Shown one piece after another: positions 35,355 to 44,560 of a stretch of DNA of 64,000 bases. Each line of letters begins with the position of its first letter. Within the stretch, counting starts at the first letter, position 1. A model generated the notes under the pieces. It worked only from the letters and a program-made list of their open reading frames with translations. It did not search any database and was not told the DNA's origin. Made by a program: the position numbers and the translations under genes. The stretch is from Solibacillus cecembensis (GTDB taxonomy: Bacteria; Bacillota; Bacilli; Bacillales_A; Planococcaceae): the NCBI RefSeq assembly GCF_001439635.1, contig NZ_LMBZ01000007.1, forward strand, positions 37,621 to 101,620. Reading direction: 5' to 3'.

Positions 35355-36620
35355 TTATTTCCATAAACCAGCTTTTTCTAATTTCTTTTTACCATTGAAT
35401 GCTACAAATACTAATAGTGCATTTAAAAGTAACATAAAGCCAATTGCGTACAGTACAAATGTATAGCTACCAGTAAATTCGAAAATATAACCGTATCCTG
35501 GTAATGCTACGATACCTGCAACTGCTAAACCAATCGCAGCTGTAGAATAAATTTGACTGTATTCTTTATTTCCGAATAATGCTGTTGTTAATAGAGGTCC
35601 CATTGTTCCTAGTGAAGAAATGATGAAACCAAAAATAACGATCGCTACCATAAACAGTGTTTTGTTATCAGGAGCAGTTAAGAAAATACCTACTGGAATT
35701 AAACCGATTAACATCGCGAAAATTGCTGTGTTTTTTGCACCAATTTTATCACTTAATACACCAAATGATAAAGCACCAACTAAAATACCGATTTGCATTA
35801 CACCAAGTGCAGTACCTGCAAATTTAATATCGTAACCAGCACCAATTGCGAATGGCGCTAAATGCTGACTGAAGCTCGCAATCGATGTAATGAAGAAGAA
35901 GAATCCAAATAAAGCAAAGAATGCGCTCGATTTTTTTGCTACAGCAGCTGTTACACCTTTAGCTGTTTCTTCAGGAGCAGCAGTTTTATCAGTTGTTGCT
36001 ACCTCATCCGTACCAAGTGGTTGTAAACCTTTTTGTGAAGGAGTCATTCGAATAAATAATAGAACAAGTGGAATAATAACCACTGCTACCGCAATACCTG
36101 AAGCGATATAAGAAAATCTCCATCCTTGATCTGCAATTAAAGTACCAACTACTGGTTGAATAATTGCACCAAATACACCACCGATTGCAACCATAAGACC
36201 GATTGCTAAACCGTTATGTTTTTTAAACCAGTTATTAATTAAAACAGGTCCTACCATTTGTGTAATGAAAATTGAACCGATTGCCATTGGGATACTGAAT
36301 AAGTACCAGCCCCATACTGAGTTCATAAATCCGAACATTGCGAATGAACCTGCCATTAAAGCAACAGAAACGATTAAAATTAATCGGATATCATATTTCG
36401 CCATTAATTTACCTGCAATTGGTAAGAAAATCATTGTAACGATCGATGCGATACTAAAGTAAAGTGTTAAGCTACCCATCCCAATACCTAAGTCTTGAGT
36501 AACAGGAGCTAAGTATTGTCCACCTGCAGTTGAAATACCATTTTTACCGACAGCAACTATAATCGATACAGCGATTAGTAGTAACCATGCATAATGGAAT
36601 TTTTTGTTTTGTTTACTCAT
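35355..36620 (-). CDS. MFS transporter, oxalate/formate antiporter family
   Basis: A 421-residue, 12-helix transporter. N-terminal landmarks KFHYAWLLLIAVSIIVAVG and GISTAGGQYLAPVTQDLGIG, and the large central loop rich in Thr/Ala/Glu (TDEVATTDKTAAPEETAK), match OxlT-like monocarboxylate/dicarboxylate antiporters. Whether it exchanges oxalate and formate is not shown; no formyl-CoA transferase or oxalyl-CoA decarboxylase is nearby. An inverted repeat lies in its leader at 36674-36700. Codons are strongly biased to A/T-ending optimal forms, suggesting high expression. Confidence 0.88.
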   Translation of the reverse strand: MSKQNKKFHYAWLLLIAVSIIVAVGKNGISTAGGQYLAPVTQDLGIGMGSLTLYFSIASIVTMIFLPIAGKLMAKYDIRLILIVSVALMAGSFAMFGFMNSVWGWYLFSIPMAIGSIFITQMVGPVLINNWFKKHNGLAIGLMVAIGGVFGAIIQPVVGTLIADQGWRFSYIASGIAVAVVIIPLVLLFIRMTPSQKGLQPLGTDEVATTDKTAAPEETAKGVTAAVAKKSSAFFALFGFFFFITSIASFSQHLAPFAIGAGYDIKFAGTALGVMQIGILVGALSFGVLSDKIGAKNTAIFAMLIGLIPVGIFLTAPDNKTLFMVAIVIFGFIISSLGTMGPLLTTALFGNKEYSQIYSTAAIGLAVAGIVALPGYGYIFEFTGSYTFVLYAIGFMLLLNALLVFVAFNGKKKLEKAGLWK

Positions 36621-36673
36621 AATAAAATCCTCTTTTCCCTAATTTATATATAATTTCGATTGTTAGTGCTAAA

Positions 36674-36700
36674 TGGTATTTAAGTTATTTATCAATACCA
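36674..36700. promoter_or_regulatory. Inverted repeat in the antiporter leader
   Basis: TGGTATT and AATACCA are perfect complements separated by 13 bp, about 55 bp upstream of the antiporter ATG. A possible operator or leader hairpin. Confidence 0.4.
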
Positions 36701-36882
36701 CTTCTTTGTTGATATGGTTCCTGTTTTCCTCCTTAGTATGCATATAATATTTACATCTAAAATTTTTATGAAATTTTAGAGTTATTTCTTGTAAACTCAA
36801 TGTATTTACGATTTTGTGAACGCTCACACTAAAAATAAAGAAGTGCAATGCAATAAAATCATATATCGTCGCCTATTAAATT

Positions 36883-36896
36883 GTTTAACGTTAAAC
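36883..36896. promoter_or_regulatory. Palindrome GTTTAACGTTAAAC, possible operator
   Basis: A perfect 14-bp palindrome midway between the divergent antiporter and HxlR genes, the place expected for the binding site of a dimeric regulator. Confidence 0.4.
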
Positions 36897-37078
36897 TATC
36901 AAGGTTTGAGTTAACATATGGAACTATAATAGCCCGAATAATTAAATGTGTCAATAATATGTATTTTGTTTGATTAATCAATTAACTCTAGATTCATATA
37001 AGTAGGATTATATGGTAATATGAAGAAGATAAATAATCCCTAGGTTACTATAAGTGTACTTAAAAGGAGCTGTTAGTA

Positions 37079-37399
37079 TTGATTAATCAATTAAATGAAT
37101 CTAAAGTTTGTGACAAAGTGGAAACAGCCTATCAATTGATAGGGAAGAAGTGGGTGTGTTTGATCATTCATTCACTAATGGAAGAACCGAAAAGATTTAG
37201 TGAAATTAACGCTATTATTCCCGAATTAAGTAAACGTATGCTAACAGAGAGAATGAAAGAGTTGGAGGAATCTGGAGTTGTCCTGCGAAATGTCATAATA
37301 AACCGTCCTATACGTACAGAGTATTCTCTAACAAGAAAAGGACATGAATTAGGTATTGCCCTTCGAACGGTGGAGAACTGGGCAGAGAACTGGCTATAA
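37079..37399 (+). CDS. HxlR family transcriptional regulator
   Basis: A 106-residue winged-helix regulator. The family pattern is complete: conserved N-terminal cysteine (SKVCDKVETAYQLIGKKW), recognition region (RFSEINAIIPELSKRMLTER) and wing (RTEYSLTRKGHELG). The TTG start is 9 nt after AAGGAG. HxlR proteins often sense reactive aldehydes or oxidants through the cysteine and control a neighbouring gene; the divergent antiporter is the likely target (inference). Confidence 0.92.
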   Translation: MINQLNESKVCDKVETAYQLIGKKWVCLIIHSLMEEPKRFSEINAIIPELSKRMLTERMKELEESGVVLRNVIINRPIRTEYSLTRKGHELGIALRTVENWAENWL

Positions 37400-37412
37400 A
37401 AGTTGAATTCGT

Positions 37413-37446
37413 AATGGAATTCTTAGGTTAGAAAAAGAATTCCATT
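37413..37446. terminator. Hairpin between convergent HxlR and LysR genes
   Basis: AATGGAATTCTT and AAGAATTCCATT pair perfectly around a 10-nt loop. There is no strong T run, so termination is likely but not certain. Confidence 0.55.
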
Positions 37447-37524
37447 CATTCAAGTTATTCCTGTGAATTGTACTTTTGAATTTTTGGTCTGAAAGCCAAG
37501 TGTTAATTGGAAGTACAAATAAAG

Positions 37525-38430
37525 TTAGTACTTACAATGTCGTATTTCCAATTTAAATTTCTCTAGGAATGCTTGTGCAATAGGCGAGCTTTTTTGTTTC
37601 TTATGTTGAATAAGACAAAATTTAATCAATGTTGAATCTACGTTTTCTAAATACCTCGCATTCGTTTCTCCATTTAAAATTGTCGGTTCATATTCGAGGG
37701 AATAATCAAGCGCGAATGTTATGCCAATTTCGTTTTTGATGGCTGTTCGAATAGCATCTGTATTGTTGGTTTTAAATAGAATGTGTAAATTCCCATGATG
37801 CTCCTCGAAATTTCGTATAAACCAATTAATAGGTTCATCATCATAAATGACAAATGTCTGATTCAAAATATCTTGAGGTAGAAGTGATTTCTTAAAGGCT
37901 AAAATAGAATTATTATTAAAACAAACTTTTATACGCCCATTAAAAAGTGTTTCAACAGTAAGGTCTTCATGATGTTTAGTGTCTTTGTAAATATTAATGA
38001 GGCCAATATCACAGTGATTATTCAACACATCTCTCACAATTTCTTGAGAACCTTTTTCTACAATTTGAATATGGACATTCGGATGTTCCTTTTTTAAGAG
38101 TGTTACCACATTTATTAATATAGGCATGGTGCCTGGTATGGTAGCCACTTTCAAATGTCCATAAAGTTCATCCCCCCAAGAGTTTGCGACCTCCATTAAT
38201 CCATCATATGTCAACATTAAATGCTTGGCTTTTTCTATTATTTTTATGCCGAACGCTGTTAACTCAATTCCTTTTCGTGAACGGATGAAGATTTTATTTC
38301 CTAATTCTTCTTCAACAGCCGTAATTGACTGACTAATAGCTGATTGTGTTATATGTAAGTTTTGGGCCGCTACAGTAATTGACTTCCACTTCGCCACTTC
38401 TAAAACATATTGGATTCGATCAATTTTCAC
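37525..38430 (-). CDS. LysR family transcriptional regulator
   Basis: A 301-residue regulator with the N-terminal LysR helix-turn-helix (KSITVAAQNLHITQSAISQS) followed by an effector-binding domain (KVATIPGTMPILINVV onward). The start chosen is GTG 38430, 9 nt after AAAGGA, giving the usual KIDRIQYVLEVAKW; ATG 38436 is the alternative. It is divergent from the acyl-CoA ligase gene, the classic LysR arrangement, so it probably controls that gene. Effector unknown. Confidence 0.92.
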   Translation of the reverse strand: MKIDRIQYVLEVAKWKSITVAAQNLHITQSAISQSITAVEEELGNKIFIRSRKGIELTAFGIKIIEKAKHLMLTYDGLMEVANSWGDELYGHLKVATIPGTMPILINVVTLLKKEHPNVHIQIVEKGSQEIVRDVLNNHCDIGLINIYKDTKHHEDLTVETLFNGRIKVCFNNNSILAFKKSLLPQDILNQTFVIYDDEPINWFIRNFEEHHGNLHILFKTNNTDAIRTAIKNEIGITFALDYSLEYEPTILNGETNARYLENVDSTLIKFCLIQHKKQKSSPIAQAFLEKFKLEIRHCKY

Positions 38431-38626
38431 CTTCATCCATCCTTTCAATCATTAAAAAAACTTAACAAACAAATTAATAAGATTAAATTTACTTTATTAT
38501 AAAACAATTATATCATTATTTACAATATTGTGAATATTCAATCGGGTTGTTTTGTAAGCGTTTTAATAAATTGTGTTATTGAATATTATTTAGGGGAAGT
38601 AAGTGCATTCAAAGGGGGGCAATAAA

Positions 38627-40126
38627 ATGAATCTTAACATTAATGAATTATTAGGTAATAGCGCTACTAAATTTGGGGAAAGAAAGGCCATTATATTTGG
38701 TGATACGAGTATAACGTATTATGAACTACAGCATAAAGTAGTTCAGTTTTCGCAAGTTTTAACGACGAAGGGCATTCAAAAAGGGGATAAAGTTTCTCTT
38801 TTATTAGGGAACTGTCCTGAATTTGTGATTGCTTATTTCGGTGTCCTTCGATTAGGAGCGGTCGTTGTTCCGGTTAACCCTACTTACACTGAAAACGAAC
38901 TGGAATACATCTTGGGAAATAGTCAGTCAAAACTAGTGATTGCTCATGCCACTTTAGAGTCAATGGTCCCTAATTTGCAAGAAACTTTACCTTGCCTAGA
39001 AAGTGTGATCTATGCAAATGAGATGGAACAATTACTGACTACTTATGATGGATGCCTATCACCTACGGTTATTAACGACGATGAGCTTGCGGTAATTTTG
39101 TATACCTCAGGAACGACAGGAAAACCAAAAGGGGCCATGCTTTCTCATAAAAACATGGTATCCAATGCACAATCTCTTAATGAATTGATTGGTATTACAG
39201 AAAAAGATGTTATGGTAACCGTTTTACCAATCTTCCATGTGTTTTGTATGACGGTTTGTATGAACGGCCCACTTGCAAAAGGTGCTGCCATACTAATGGT
39301 TCCGAAGTTCATTCCTAGTGAGGTCATTAAAGCTATTTCGAATGAAAGTGCTACCTTATTTGCAGGTGTACCTACAATGTACAATTATCTCTTGCAAATA
39401 CCCGATGAGCTTGTGCCAAGTTTTTCATCCATTCGTGCTTGTATATCAGGTGGTTCCTCTTTACCACTAGAGGTCCTGCAAAACTTTGAGGCGAAATATA
39501 ACGTAGCAATTGCAGAAGGCTTTGGTCTTTCCGAATGTTCGCCAGTTTCAGCATTCAATCCTATAAAAGGTAAAAGAAAGCCCGGATCTGTCGGGGTAGA
39601 CATTCCTGGTGTGACTAACAAAATTGTGGATGCTGACGGAAATGAAGTACCTAGAGGTGAAATTGGCGAATTAATTGTCAAAGGGCCTAATGTGATGGTC
39701 GGATATTTAGGAATGCCTGAGGAAACGGCTGCGACGATTCAAGATGGATGGCTCTATACAGGCGATTTAGCCACAATGGATGAAGAGGGCTATATATTTA
39801 TCATAGACCGAAAGAAGGATATGGTGCTGACTGGCGGCTACAATGTGTATCCCCGGGAAGTTGAAGAGGTATTGTATGAACACCCAGATATTATAGAAGC
39901 AGCTGTGATCGGTATACCGAATCCTACATTTGGGGAATCGGTGAAAGCATTTATTGTATCTCAATCGACTGAACTTACGGAAAATGAGGTCATCGAATAC
40001 TGCCGACAGAAGCTAGCAAATTATAAAGTACCGAGAGAGATTGAATTTTTGGAAGAGCTTCCGAAAAACACAACCGGAAAAATTTTACGAAGAAGTTTAA
40101 GGGATAATGTCCTCACTACTAATTAA
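38627..40126 (+). CDS. AMP-forming acyl-CoA ligase (long-chain fatty-acid/aryl acid type)
   Basis: A 499-residue adenylate-forming enzyme. The ATP loop YTSGTTGKPKGAMLSH is at about residue 152, followed by FGLSECSPVSAF, the hinge YTGDLATMDEEGYIFIIDRK and the C-terminal catalytic lysine in PKNTTGKILRRSL. ATG 38627 follows AAAGGGGGGCAATAAA. It activates a carboxylic acid to its CoA ester; chain length or aromatic nature cannot be read from the sequence. Neighbours (divergent LysR, downstream cupin) suggest a small inducible acid-degradation locus. Confidence 0.93.
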   Translation: MNLNINELLGNSATKFGERKAIIFGDTSITYYELQHKVVQFSQVLTTKGIQKGDKVSLLLGNCPEFVIAYFGVLRLGAVVVPVNPTYTENELEYILGNSQSKLVIAHATLESMVPNLQETLPCLESVIYANEMEQLLTTYDGCLSPTVINDDELAVILYTSGTTGKPKGAMLSHKNMVSNAQSLNELIGITEKDVMVTVLPIFHVFCMTVCMNGPLAKGAAILMVPKFIPSEVIKAISNESATLFAGVPTMYNYLLQIPDELVPSFSSIRACISGGSSLPLEVLQNFEAKYNVAIAEGFGLSECSPVSAFNPIKGKRKPGSVGVDIPGVTNKIVDADGNEVPRGEIGELIVKGPNVMVGYLGMPEETAATIQDGWLYTGDLATMDEEGYIFIIDRKKDMVLTGGYNVYPREVEEVLYEHPDIIEAAVIGIPNPTFGESVKAFIVSQSTELTENEVIEYCRQKLANYKVPREIEFLEELPKNTTGKILRRSLRDNVLTTN

Positions 40127-40297
40127 TGTGAAGCATTGATGGGGGATTCAATCCCTACTAATCCTTAGATGACCAAATCATGTTCTAAAGGCATCTGGAT
40201 TCGCTTTGGCAAATGAGATCGAAACCTTGCACCTTTTAGAACCAACTATCGGGTATTATTTCAAATTTATATATACCAAATTAAACGTGGAAGTAGG

Positions 40298-40795
40298 ATG
40301 AGGAATATGAGTAATCAAACGAGTAAGCAACTTGAAGGTGTAATGGATGCAAATTATGTAAATGTAGAAGCACTACCGTGGTTTGACTTTTTTGGTACAG
40401 AAGCAAAATTGTGTAAGGTAAACGCGATTACAGGACAGTTTATTGCAATCTTGAAGGGGAAACCTGGAAGTGCTCTGCCGATTCATGTTCATCATGGTCT
40501 AGTTATTGTGCATACAATTCAAGGTCAATGGAAATACTTGGAGCACGATTGGATTGCGAAGGCAGGAGACGTCGTTTATGAGCCAGCAGCTTCTCTACAC
40601 ACTTTAATAGTACCTGAGGATCAAGAGGAAGATGCCATCTTAATGAATATTGTTGATGGTGCAATTGAATTTAGAGACGAAAATGGTCAAATTATATATA
40701 TGCTAAATTGGCGAGAAGCCGTTCAACTGTACTTGAACCATTGTGAGGAACATAACTTGGAAGTTTTAGATTTAGGACAAGGTTTTACGAATTAA
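40298..40795 (+). CDS. Cupin protein, 2,4'-dihydroxyacetophenone dioxygenase-like
   Basis: A 165-residue single cupin. The metal-binding pattern is visible: LPIHVHHGLVIVHTIQGQW provides histidines and PAASLHTLIVPED the second motif histidine. The overall layout (VEALPWFDFFGTEAKLCKVN at the start, QIIYMLNWREAVQLYLNHCE at the end) recalls the 2,4'-dihydroxyacetophenone dioxygenase family (recalled, not searched). ATG 40298 or 40307. It follows the acyl-CoA ligase by 171 bp on the same strand and may belong to the same aromatic-acid function. Confidence 0.8.
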   Translation: MRNMSNQTSKQLEGVMDANYVNVEALPWFDFFGTEAKLCKVNAITGQFIAILKGKPGSALPIHVHHGLVIVHTIQGQWKYLEHDWIAKAGDVVYEPAASLHTLIVPEDQEEDAILMNIVDGAIEFRDENGQIIYMLNWREAVQLYLNHCEEHNLEVLDLGQGFTN

Positions 40796-40842
40796 ATAGA
40801 AGCTTTATACTTTAAAGTAGTTATTAAATAACATATATTTGT

Positions 40843-40881
40843 AAAAAGTCGGTTTCCATACTTTGGGGAAATCGACTTTTT
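40843..40881 (+). terminator. Rho-independent terminator
   Basis: AAAAAGTCGGTTTCC pairs with GGGAAATCGACTTTTT (one G:U) around a 7-nt loop, 48 bp after the cupin gene. Confidence 0.85.
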
Positions 40882-40928
40882 GCATTAGGAAATGCTTCAA
40901 ATTTTTACGTTATTAGAAGGGGTGTTTT

Positions 40929-41210
40929 ATGATGAAAGTAGCTGTATGATGCAGTAAAGAAAATGGAGAGTAAAAAATATAGAGGAACGTAACCTTTTAT
41001 CAGGAAAAGTCAAAGAGGCTTGGATGGGTCTTAGCGGCAGTCTTTTGTATGTATATCATGGTTTTGGAGTAATATATCAGTAGGAAGCTGGGCAGAGTGA
41101 TGTTTGTAAAGCATTGAATAGGATAGGCTCATTTTGGGTATGTATTTCCTGTTTTAAACGTAGCCGTGTATTTTTCGTGGAAGTATACAAATGAATGGAT
41201 TTATACATAA
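40929..41210 (+). pseudogene. Decayed membrane protein gene
   Basis: Coding-like pieces lie in different frames: KRLGWVLAAVFCMYIMVLE near 41010-41070, then FGYVFPVLNVAVYFSWKYT and a stop at 41208-41210. The early part is broken by stops right after an ATG at 40929. The pieces look like the helices and conserved C-terminus of a small four-helix membrane protein. No intact product is possible. Confidence 0.45.
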
Positions 41211-41264
41211 AGTGGAATGTTAGTAATTAAGAATAGTATCAGATATAAAGAAAGGGGAGTTCAT

Positions 41265-41768
41265 ATGAAAAAAATAATGATTGCTATGTTTTTGATCTCT
41301 TTTTTTATAATGCCAAAACAAAGCTTTGCATTATCGTGTGCAGAGCCATCTCCACCAAATATTGCTTATGATGAATACGATGCAGTTATTCTAGGTACAG
41401 TAGAAAACATTAAAGAAGAAAATGAAGAAAAAATCCTAACAATAAAAGTTCTAAAAAGTTACAAAGGTGTAGATAAAAAAATCATCACAGTAAAAGAAAA
41501 TCTTATGTGGGGAGAAAGTCAACTTTACTTGGATTATTTATTTTTTCTTAATAAAGAAGGGGAGAATTGGGTAAATCCACTTTGTTCTCCGACAACAAAT
41601 AACACGGAAATAGCAGATGAATTTTTAGGTGATAAAATAGGAATGGCTTTACATCATGTCGATGAAAACGGAATCGACTTTAAAAAGTGGGGGCTAATTG
41701 CTTTTTCAGCAGCACTTTTTATTACTGTATTAGTTGTTTTTTTTATAAGGAAAAGGAAGCAAAAATAA
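41265..41768 (+). CDS. Secreted, C-terminally anchored NTR/TIMP-like protein
   Basis: A 167-residue protein. The ATG follows AAAGGGGAGTTCAT. A signal peptide (residues 1-23, IMIAMFLISFFIMPKQSFA) ends next to a conserved cysteine start (LSCAEPSPP). The body (YDAVILGTVENIKEENE, then KVLKSYKGVDKKIITVKE) fits the OB-fold netrin/TIMP-like domain found in some Bacillus surface proteins, and a second cysteine (NPLCSPTT) could close a disulfide. A C-terminal helix (GLIAFSAALFITVLVVFFI) with a basic tail anchors it. Function unknown. Confidence 0.75.
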   Translation: MKKIMIAMFLISFFIMPKQSFALSCAEPSPPNIAYDEYDAVILGTVENIKEENEEKILTIKVLKSYKGVDKKIITVKENLMWGESQLYLDYLFFLNKEGENWVNPLCSPTTNNTEIADEFLGDKIGMALHHVDENGIDFKKWGLIAFSAALFITVLVVFFIRKRKQK

Positions 41769-41786
41769 TTTGCAATTCATTAAAAT

Positions 41787-41827
41787 AAAAGGAGAAAACC
41801 TGTAATTGGTAAGGTTTTCTCCTTTTT
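41787..41827 (+). terminator. Rho-independent terminator
   Basis: AAAAGGAGAAAACC pairs with GGTTTTCTCCTTTT around a 12-nt loop, followed by further T residues. Confidence 0.9.
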
Positions 41828-41940
41828 AATGTAAAAGAAATTGCAAACCCGTTGTAACTAACGAAATTTTTATTGCAAACTACCGCTCAAAGAATAAATG
41901 GTATAAAATTGTAAATGACCATATGACGAGGGGGATGCTC

Positions 41941-42489
41941 ATGTTTCCAATTTTACAAACAGAACGATTAAATTTAAGAGAAATTGAACTTGAAGATGCA
42001 GCGGATATTTATAATGTTTTTTCAAATGATGAAGTAACGAAATACTACGGAATGAAAACATTTGATACGTTAGAGCAAGCTGAAAAGTTAATTGAGGCAT
42101 TTGCAATCAGCTTTCAAGAAAAGAGAGGCATTCGTTGGGGGATTGAAATAAAAGGCAAAGCGGGTTTAATCGGGACAATTGGTTTTAATTTATGGTCACC
42201 TGCGCATAGAAGGGCAGAAGTTGGTTATGAAGTTCATCCTGATTTTTGGAGAACCGGCTATACATCCGAAGCACTAAAGAAAATCGTTGAATACGGCTTT
42301 CAGGAAATGAAGCTTACACGCATAGGCGCGGTTGTTTTTCTGGAAAATGAAGCGTCCAATCAGTTATTGTTGAAACAAGGGTTTGAAAAAGAAGGCCAGC
42401 TGAAAAACTATATGTATCAAAATAATAAGGCGCATGATGTCACGATGTATTCGAAAATTCCAAAAATCAATTGTAATGAGGAAATATAA
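41941..42489 (+). CDS. GNAT N-acetyltransferase (RimJ/RimL type)
   Basis: A 182-residue acetyltransferase of the ribosomal-protein N-acetyltransferase group: LQTERLNLREIELEDAADIY at the start, the CoA-binding segment VHPDFWRTGYTSEALKKIVE, then FQEMKLTRIGAVVFLENEAS and QLLLKQGFEKEG. The start ATG 41941 is 6 nt after GAGGGGG; two ATGs upstream overlap or precede that site. Acceptor substrate unknown. It is distinct from the similar gene at 16502. Confidence 0.9.
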   Translation: MFPILQTERLNLREIELEDAADIYNVFSNDEVTKYYGMKTFDTLEQAEKLIEAFAISFQEKRGIRWGIEIKGKAGLIGTIGFNLWSPAHRRAEVGYEVHPDFWRTGYTSEALKKIVEYGFQEMKLTRIGAVVFLENEASNQLLLKQGFEKEGQLKNYMYQNNKAHDVTMYSKIPKINCNEEI

Positions 42490-42505
42490 ATGCAAACACA
42501 AACTC

Positions 42506-42542
42506 AAAAAAACGTATTCGGCAAAATGCGAATACGTTTTTT
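42506..42542. terminator. Bidirectional terminator
   Basis: AAAAAACGTATTCG pairs with CGAATACGTTTTTT around an 8-nt loop, between the convergent acetyltransferase and hmp genes. Confidence 0.9.
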
Positions 42543-42559
42543 CATATAAAACTGTGAAA

Positions 42560-43720
42560 TTAAGCTTTTGTCGGAATTTGTAATGCCATTGCTGGTCCGA
42601 AAAATTCGTAATGGATTTTTTCAGAAGCAACACCTAACTCTACTAATTGCGCGATAGCAGTTTCCATGAATGGTGCAGGACCACACACATAAACTTCAGA
42701 ATCCGGAGTTAGGAATGGTTCGATCATTGCTTTTGTAACAAAGCCTTCTGTATCGCTATAAACTGCTTTATACGTACCATCTAATTGTGTGATTTTTTCT
42801 TCGATTGTTTCTTTGAATGCCGCTACTTTTTCGTTACGTGCACATTGAATGAACGAAGCTTTGCGACCTTCCATTGTATTTAACATACTTTGTAATGGTG
42901 TAACACCTACACCACCGCTAATGAATAATACAGGATTGTCATTATCTACTAATGTAAATACACCAGCTGGAGCACTTACTTCAAGCGCTGTACCCACTTC
43001 AGATTCATGTAAGAAGTTCGAAACAACACCGTTTGGATCATTATCGTCTTCACGTTTTACAGAAATACGGTAATATTCTTCTGTGCCTTCTGTAACTGTG
43101 TATTGACGGTTCATTAAATATTCTTCGCCTGGTACTTGTACGCGAATACTAATATATTGACCCGCTGTGAAAGTAGGTAGTTTTTCACCATCGGCAGGTT
43201 GTAAATAGAATGATGTAACCGCATCGCTTTCTACTACTTTTTTAGCGATTGTAAACGGTTTAAATAAACGCCAGCCGCCTGCATTTTCAGTTGCTTTATA
43301 TAAATCTTCTTCAACAGAGATGAATACATCCGCAATAACGCCGTATGCTTGACCCCATGCCTCAATAATTTCATCTGTTGCAGCGTCTCCTAATACTTCT
43401 TTAATGGCTGCTAATAAATATTTTCCAACAATCGGATAATGCTCAGGTAAAATACCTAAACTAACATGCTTGTGCGCGATTTGCACAACAGCAGGTACGA
43501 TTGCTTCTAAGTTTTCAATGTGTACAGCTGCCGCATAAACCGTATTTGCTAATGCAGTTTGTTGACGATCTTTCTTTTGGTTCGTGTGGTTAAAAATGTT
43601 CAGTAATTGAGGATTATCATTAAATAAGTTCGAGTAAAAAGTTTTTGTAATGGCTACACCATGTACTTCCAATACCGGTACAGTAGCTTTAATCGTTTCA
43701 ATTGTTTGTTTTGTTAACAT
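42560..43720 (-). CDS. hmp: Flavohemoglobin / nitric oxide dioxygenase
   Basis: A 386-residue fusion of globin, FAD and NAD domains that oxidises nitric oxide to nitrate. The globin (residues 1-140) has the proximal histidine in [11 protein letters not shown]. The FAD domain contains [10 protein letters not shown] (the RxYS-like motif), the NAD domain [12 protein letters not shown] and the C-terminal [10 protein letters not shown]. The gene is divergent from nsrR across a 180-bp region with a dyad resembling an NsrR site, so nitric oxide should induce it. Confidence 0.96.
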   Translation of the reverse strand: MLTKQTIETIKATVPVLEVHGVAITKTFYSNLFNDNPQLLNIFNHTNQKKDRQQTALANTVYAAAVHIENLEAIVPAVVQIAHKHVSLGILPEHYPIVGKYLLAAIKEVLGDAATDEIIEAWGQAYGVIADVFISVEEDLYKATENAGGWRLFKPFTIAKKVVESDAVTSFYLQPADGEKLPTFTAGQYISIRVQVPGEEYLMNRQYTVTEGTEEYYRISVKREDDNDPNGVVSNFLHESEVGTALEVSAPAGVFTLVDNDNPVLFISGGVGVTPLQSMLNTMEGRKASFIQCARNEKVAAFKETIEEKITQLDGTYKAVYSDTEGFVTKAMIEPFLTPDSEVYVCGPAPFMETAIAQLVELGVASEKIHYEFFGPAMALQIPTKA

Positions 43721-43763
43721 GTTTGAACACGTCCCTTCGAAATCAATATACGGCTTATTAAAC

Positions 43764-43793
43764 TTTAAAGCAATATGTGAAATGCATCTTTAA
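43764..43793. promoter_or_regulatory. Candidate NsrR operator between hmp and nsrR
   Basis: TTAAAGCAATAT and, on the other strand, TTAAAGATGCATTT form a 29-bp dyad around GTG. The half site AAGATGCATTT matches the known NsrR half-site style (AAGATGYTTT). It lies 45-75 bp upstream of hmp. Confidence 0.55.
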
Positions 43794-43902
43794 CAAAATG
43801 GACACAAAGATGTAGTGAAAATACTTCTTTAAAAATTAAGCGCTTGTAGTCGAACTTTCTAAAGAAAATGTTATACTAATAAATAGAAAGCTGGTGGAAA
43901 AC

Positions 43903-44346
43903 GTGCGCTTAACGGTATATACGGATTATTCTCTACGAACGCTCATGTATTTAGGCGTTCGAGGTCAAGAACATTTAGCAACGATACAAGAAATTGCAGA
44001 TGCCTATCAAATTTCAAAAAATCATTTAATGAAAGTGACATATGATTTAGGGCAGCATGGCTATATTGAAACGATTCGCGGACGCGGTGGTGGAATTCGA
44101 TTAGCAATGGCTCCTGAAGAAATAAACATTGGCGGGGTCGTAAGGAAAACAGAAGAAGACTTTCATATCGTGGAATGCTTTAATCCAGAAAGTAACTTAT
44201 GTAAAATTTCTGCAGAATGTCAGCTAAAAGGTGCCTTGTATCAAGCATTACAGGCTTATATTGCGGTGTTAGATTCCTACACACTTGCGGATGTCATCAC
44301 AACAAAAGATGCGCTCGCTGAATTATTTGGCATAACGAGAAACTAG
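43903..44346 (+). CDS. nsrR: Rrf2 family nitric-oxide-sensing repressor NsrR
   Basis: A 147-residue winged-helix protein. The DNA-binding part starts RLTVYTDYSLRTLMYLGV and has the recognition region IQEIADAYQISKNHLMKVTY. Three cysteines (VECFNPESNLC and ISAEC) are spaced as in [Fe-S]-binding NsrR. GTG 43903 is preferred because GGTGG sits 5 nt upstream; GTG 43894 overlaps that site. Divergent hmp is the expected target. A perfect terminator closes the gene. Confidence 0.92.
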   Translation: MRLTVYTDYSLRTLMYLGVRGQEHLATIQEIADAYQISKNHLMKVTYDLGQHGYIETIRGRGGGIRLAMAPEEINIGGVVRKTEEDFHIVECFNPESNLCKISAECQLKGALYQALQAYIAVLDSYTLADVITTKDALAELFGITRN

Positions 44347-44378
44347 TAAACGGATAATAAGTTTACTAGTTTTTTTTG
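44343..44378 (+). terminator. Rho-independent terminator
   Basis: CTAGTAAAC and GTTTACTAG pair perfectly around a 9-nt loop, followed by eight T residues, overlapping the nsrR stop. Confidence 0.92.
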
Positions 44379-44560
44379 CATGTGAAATGAAATACTTCAT
44401 ATTAAAATAGAGGATAGGTATATCGGTTAAAATATTATTGTAAAATCGTGAATTTTTGCTAAAATTTTACATAGAGGCTATATTTGGATAAAAATTTACT
44501 CTGTTAACATATAGTAAAGTTCGATAAAATAGAAGTAGTGAAAGAATAGGTGGTGAAAAA

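Larger units (their letters stand above)
36621..37078. other. Regulatory spacer between antiporter and HxlR genes
   Basis: About 460 AT-rich bp between divergent genes. It contains TGGTATT/AATACCA (36674-36700) near the antiporter and the 14-bp palindrome at 36883. No coding sequence is visible. Confidence 0.5.

Noticed and set aside
40127..40297. Short open frame before the cupin gene
   Set aside because: About 40 codons without a start signal and without a recognisable motif; too weak to call a gene remnant.
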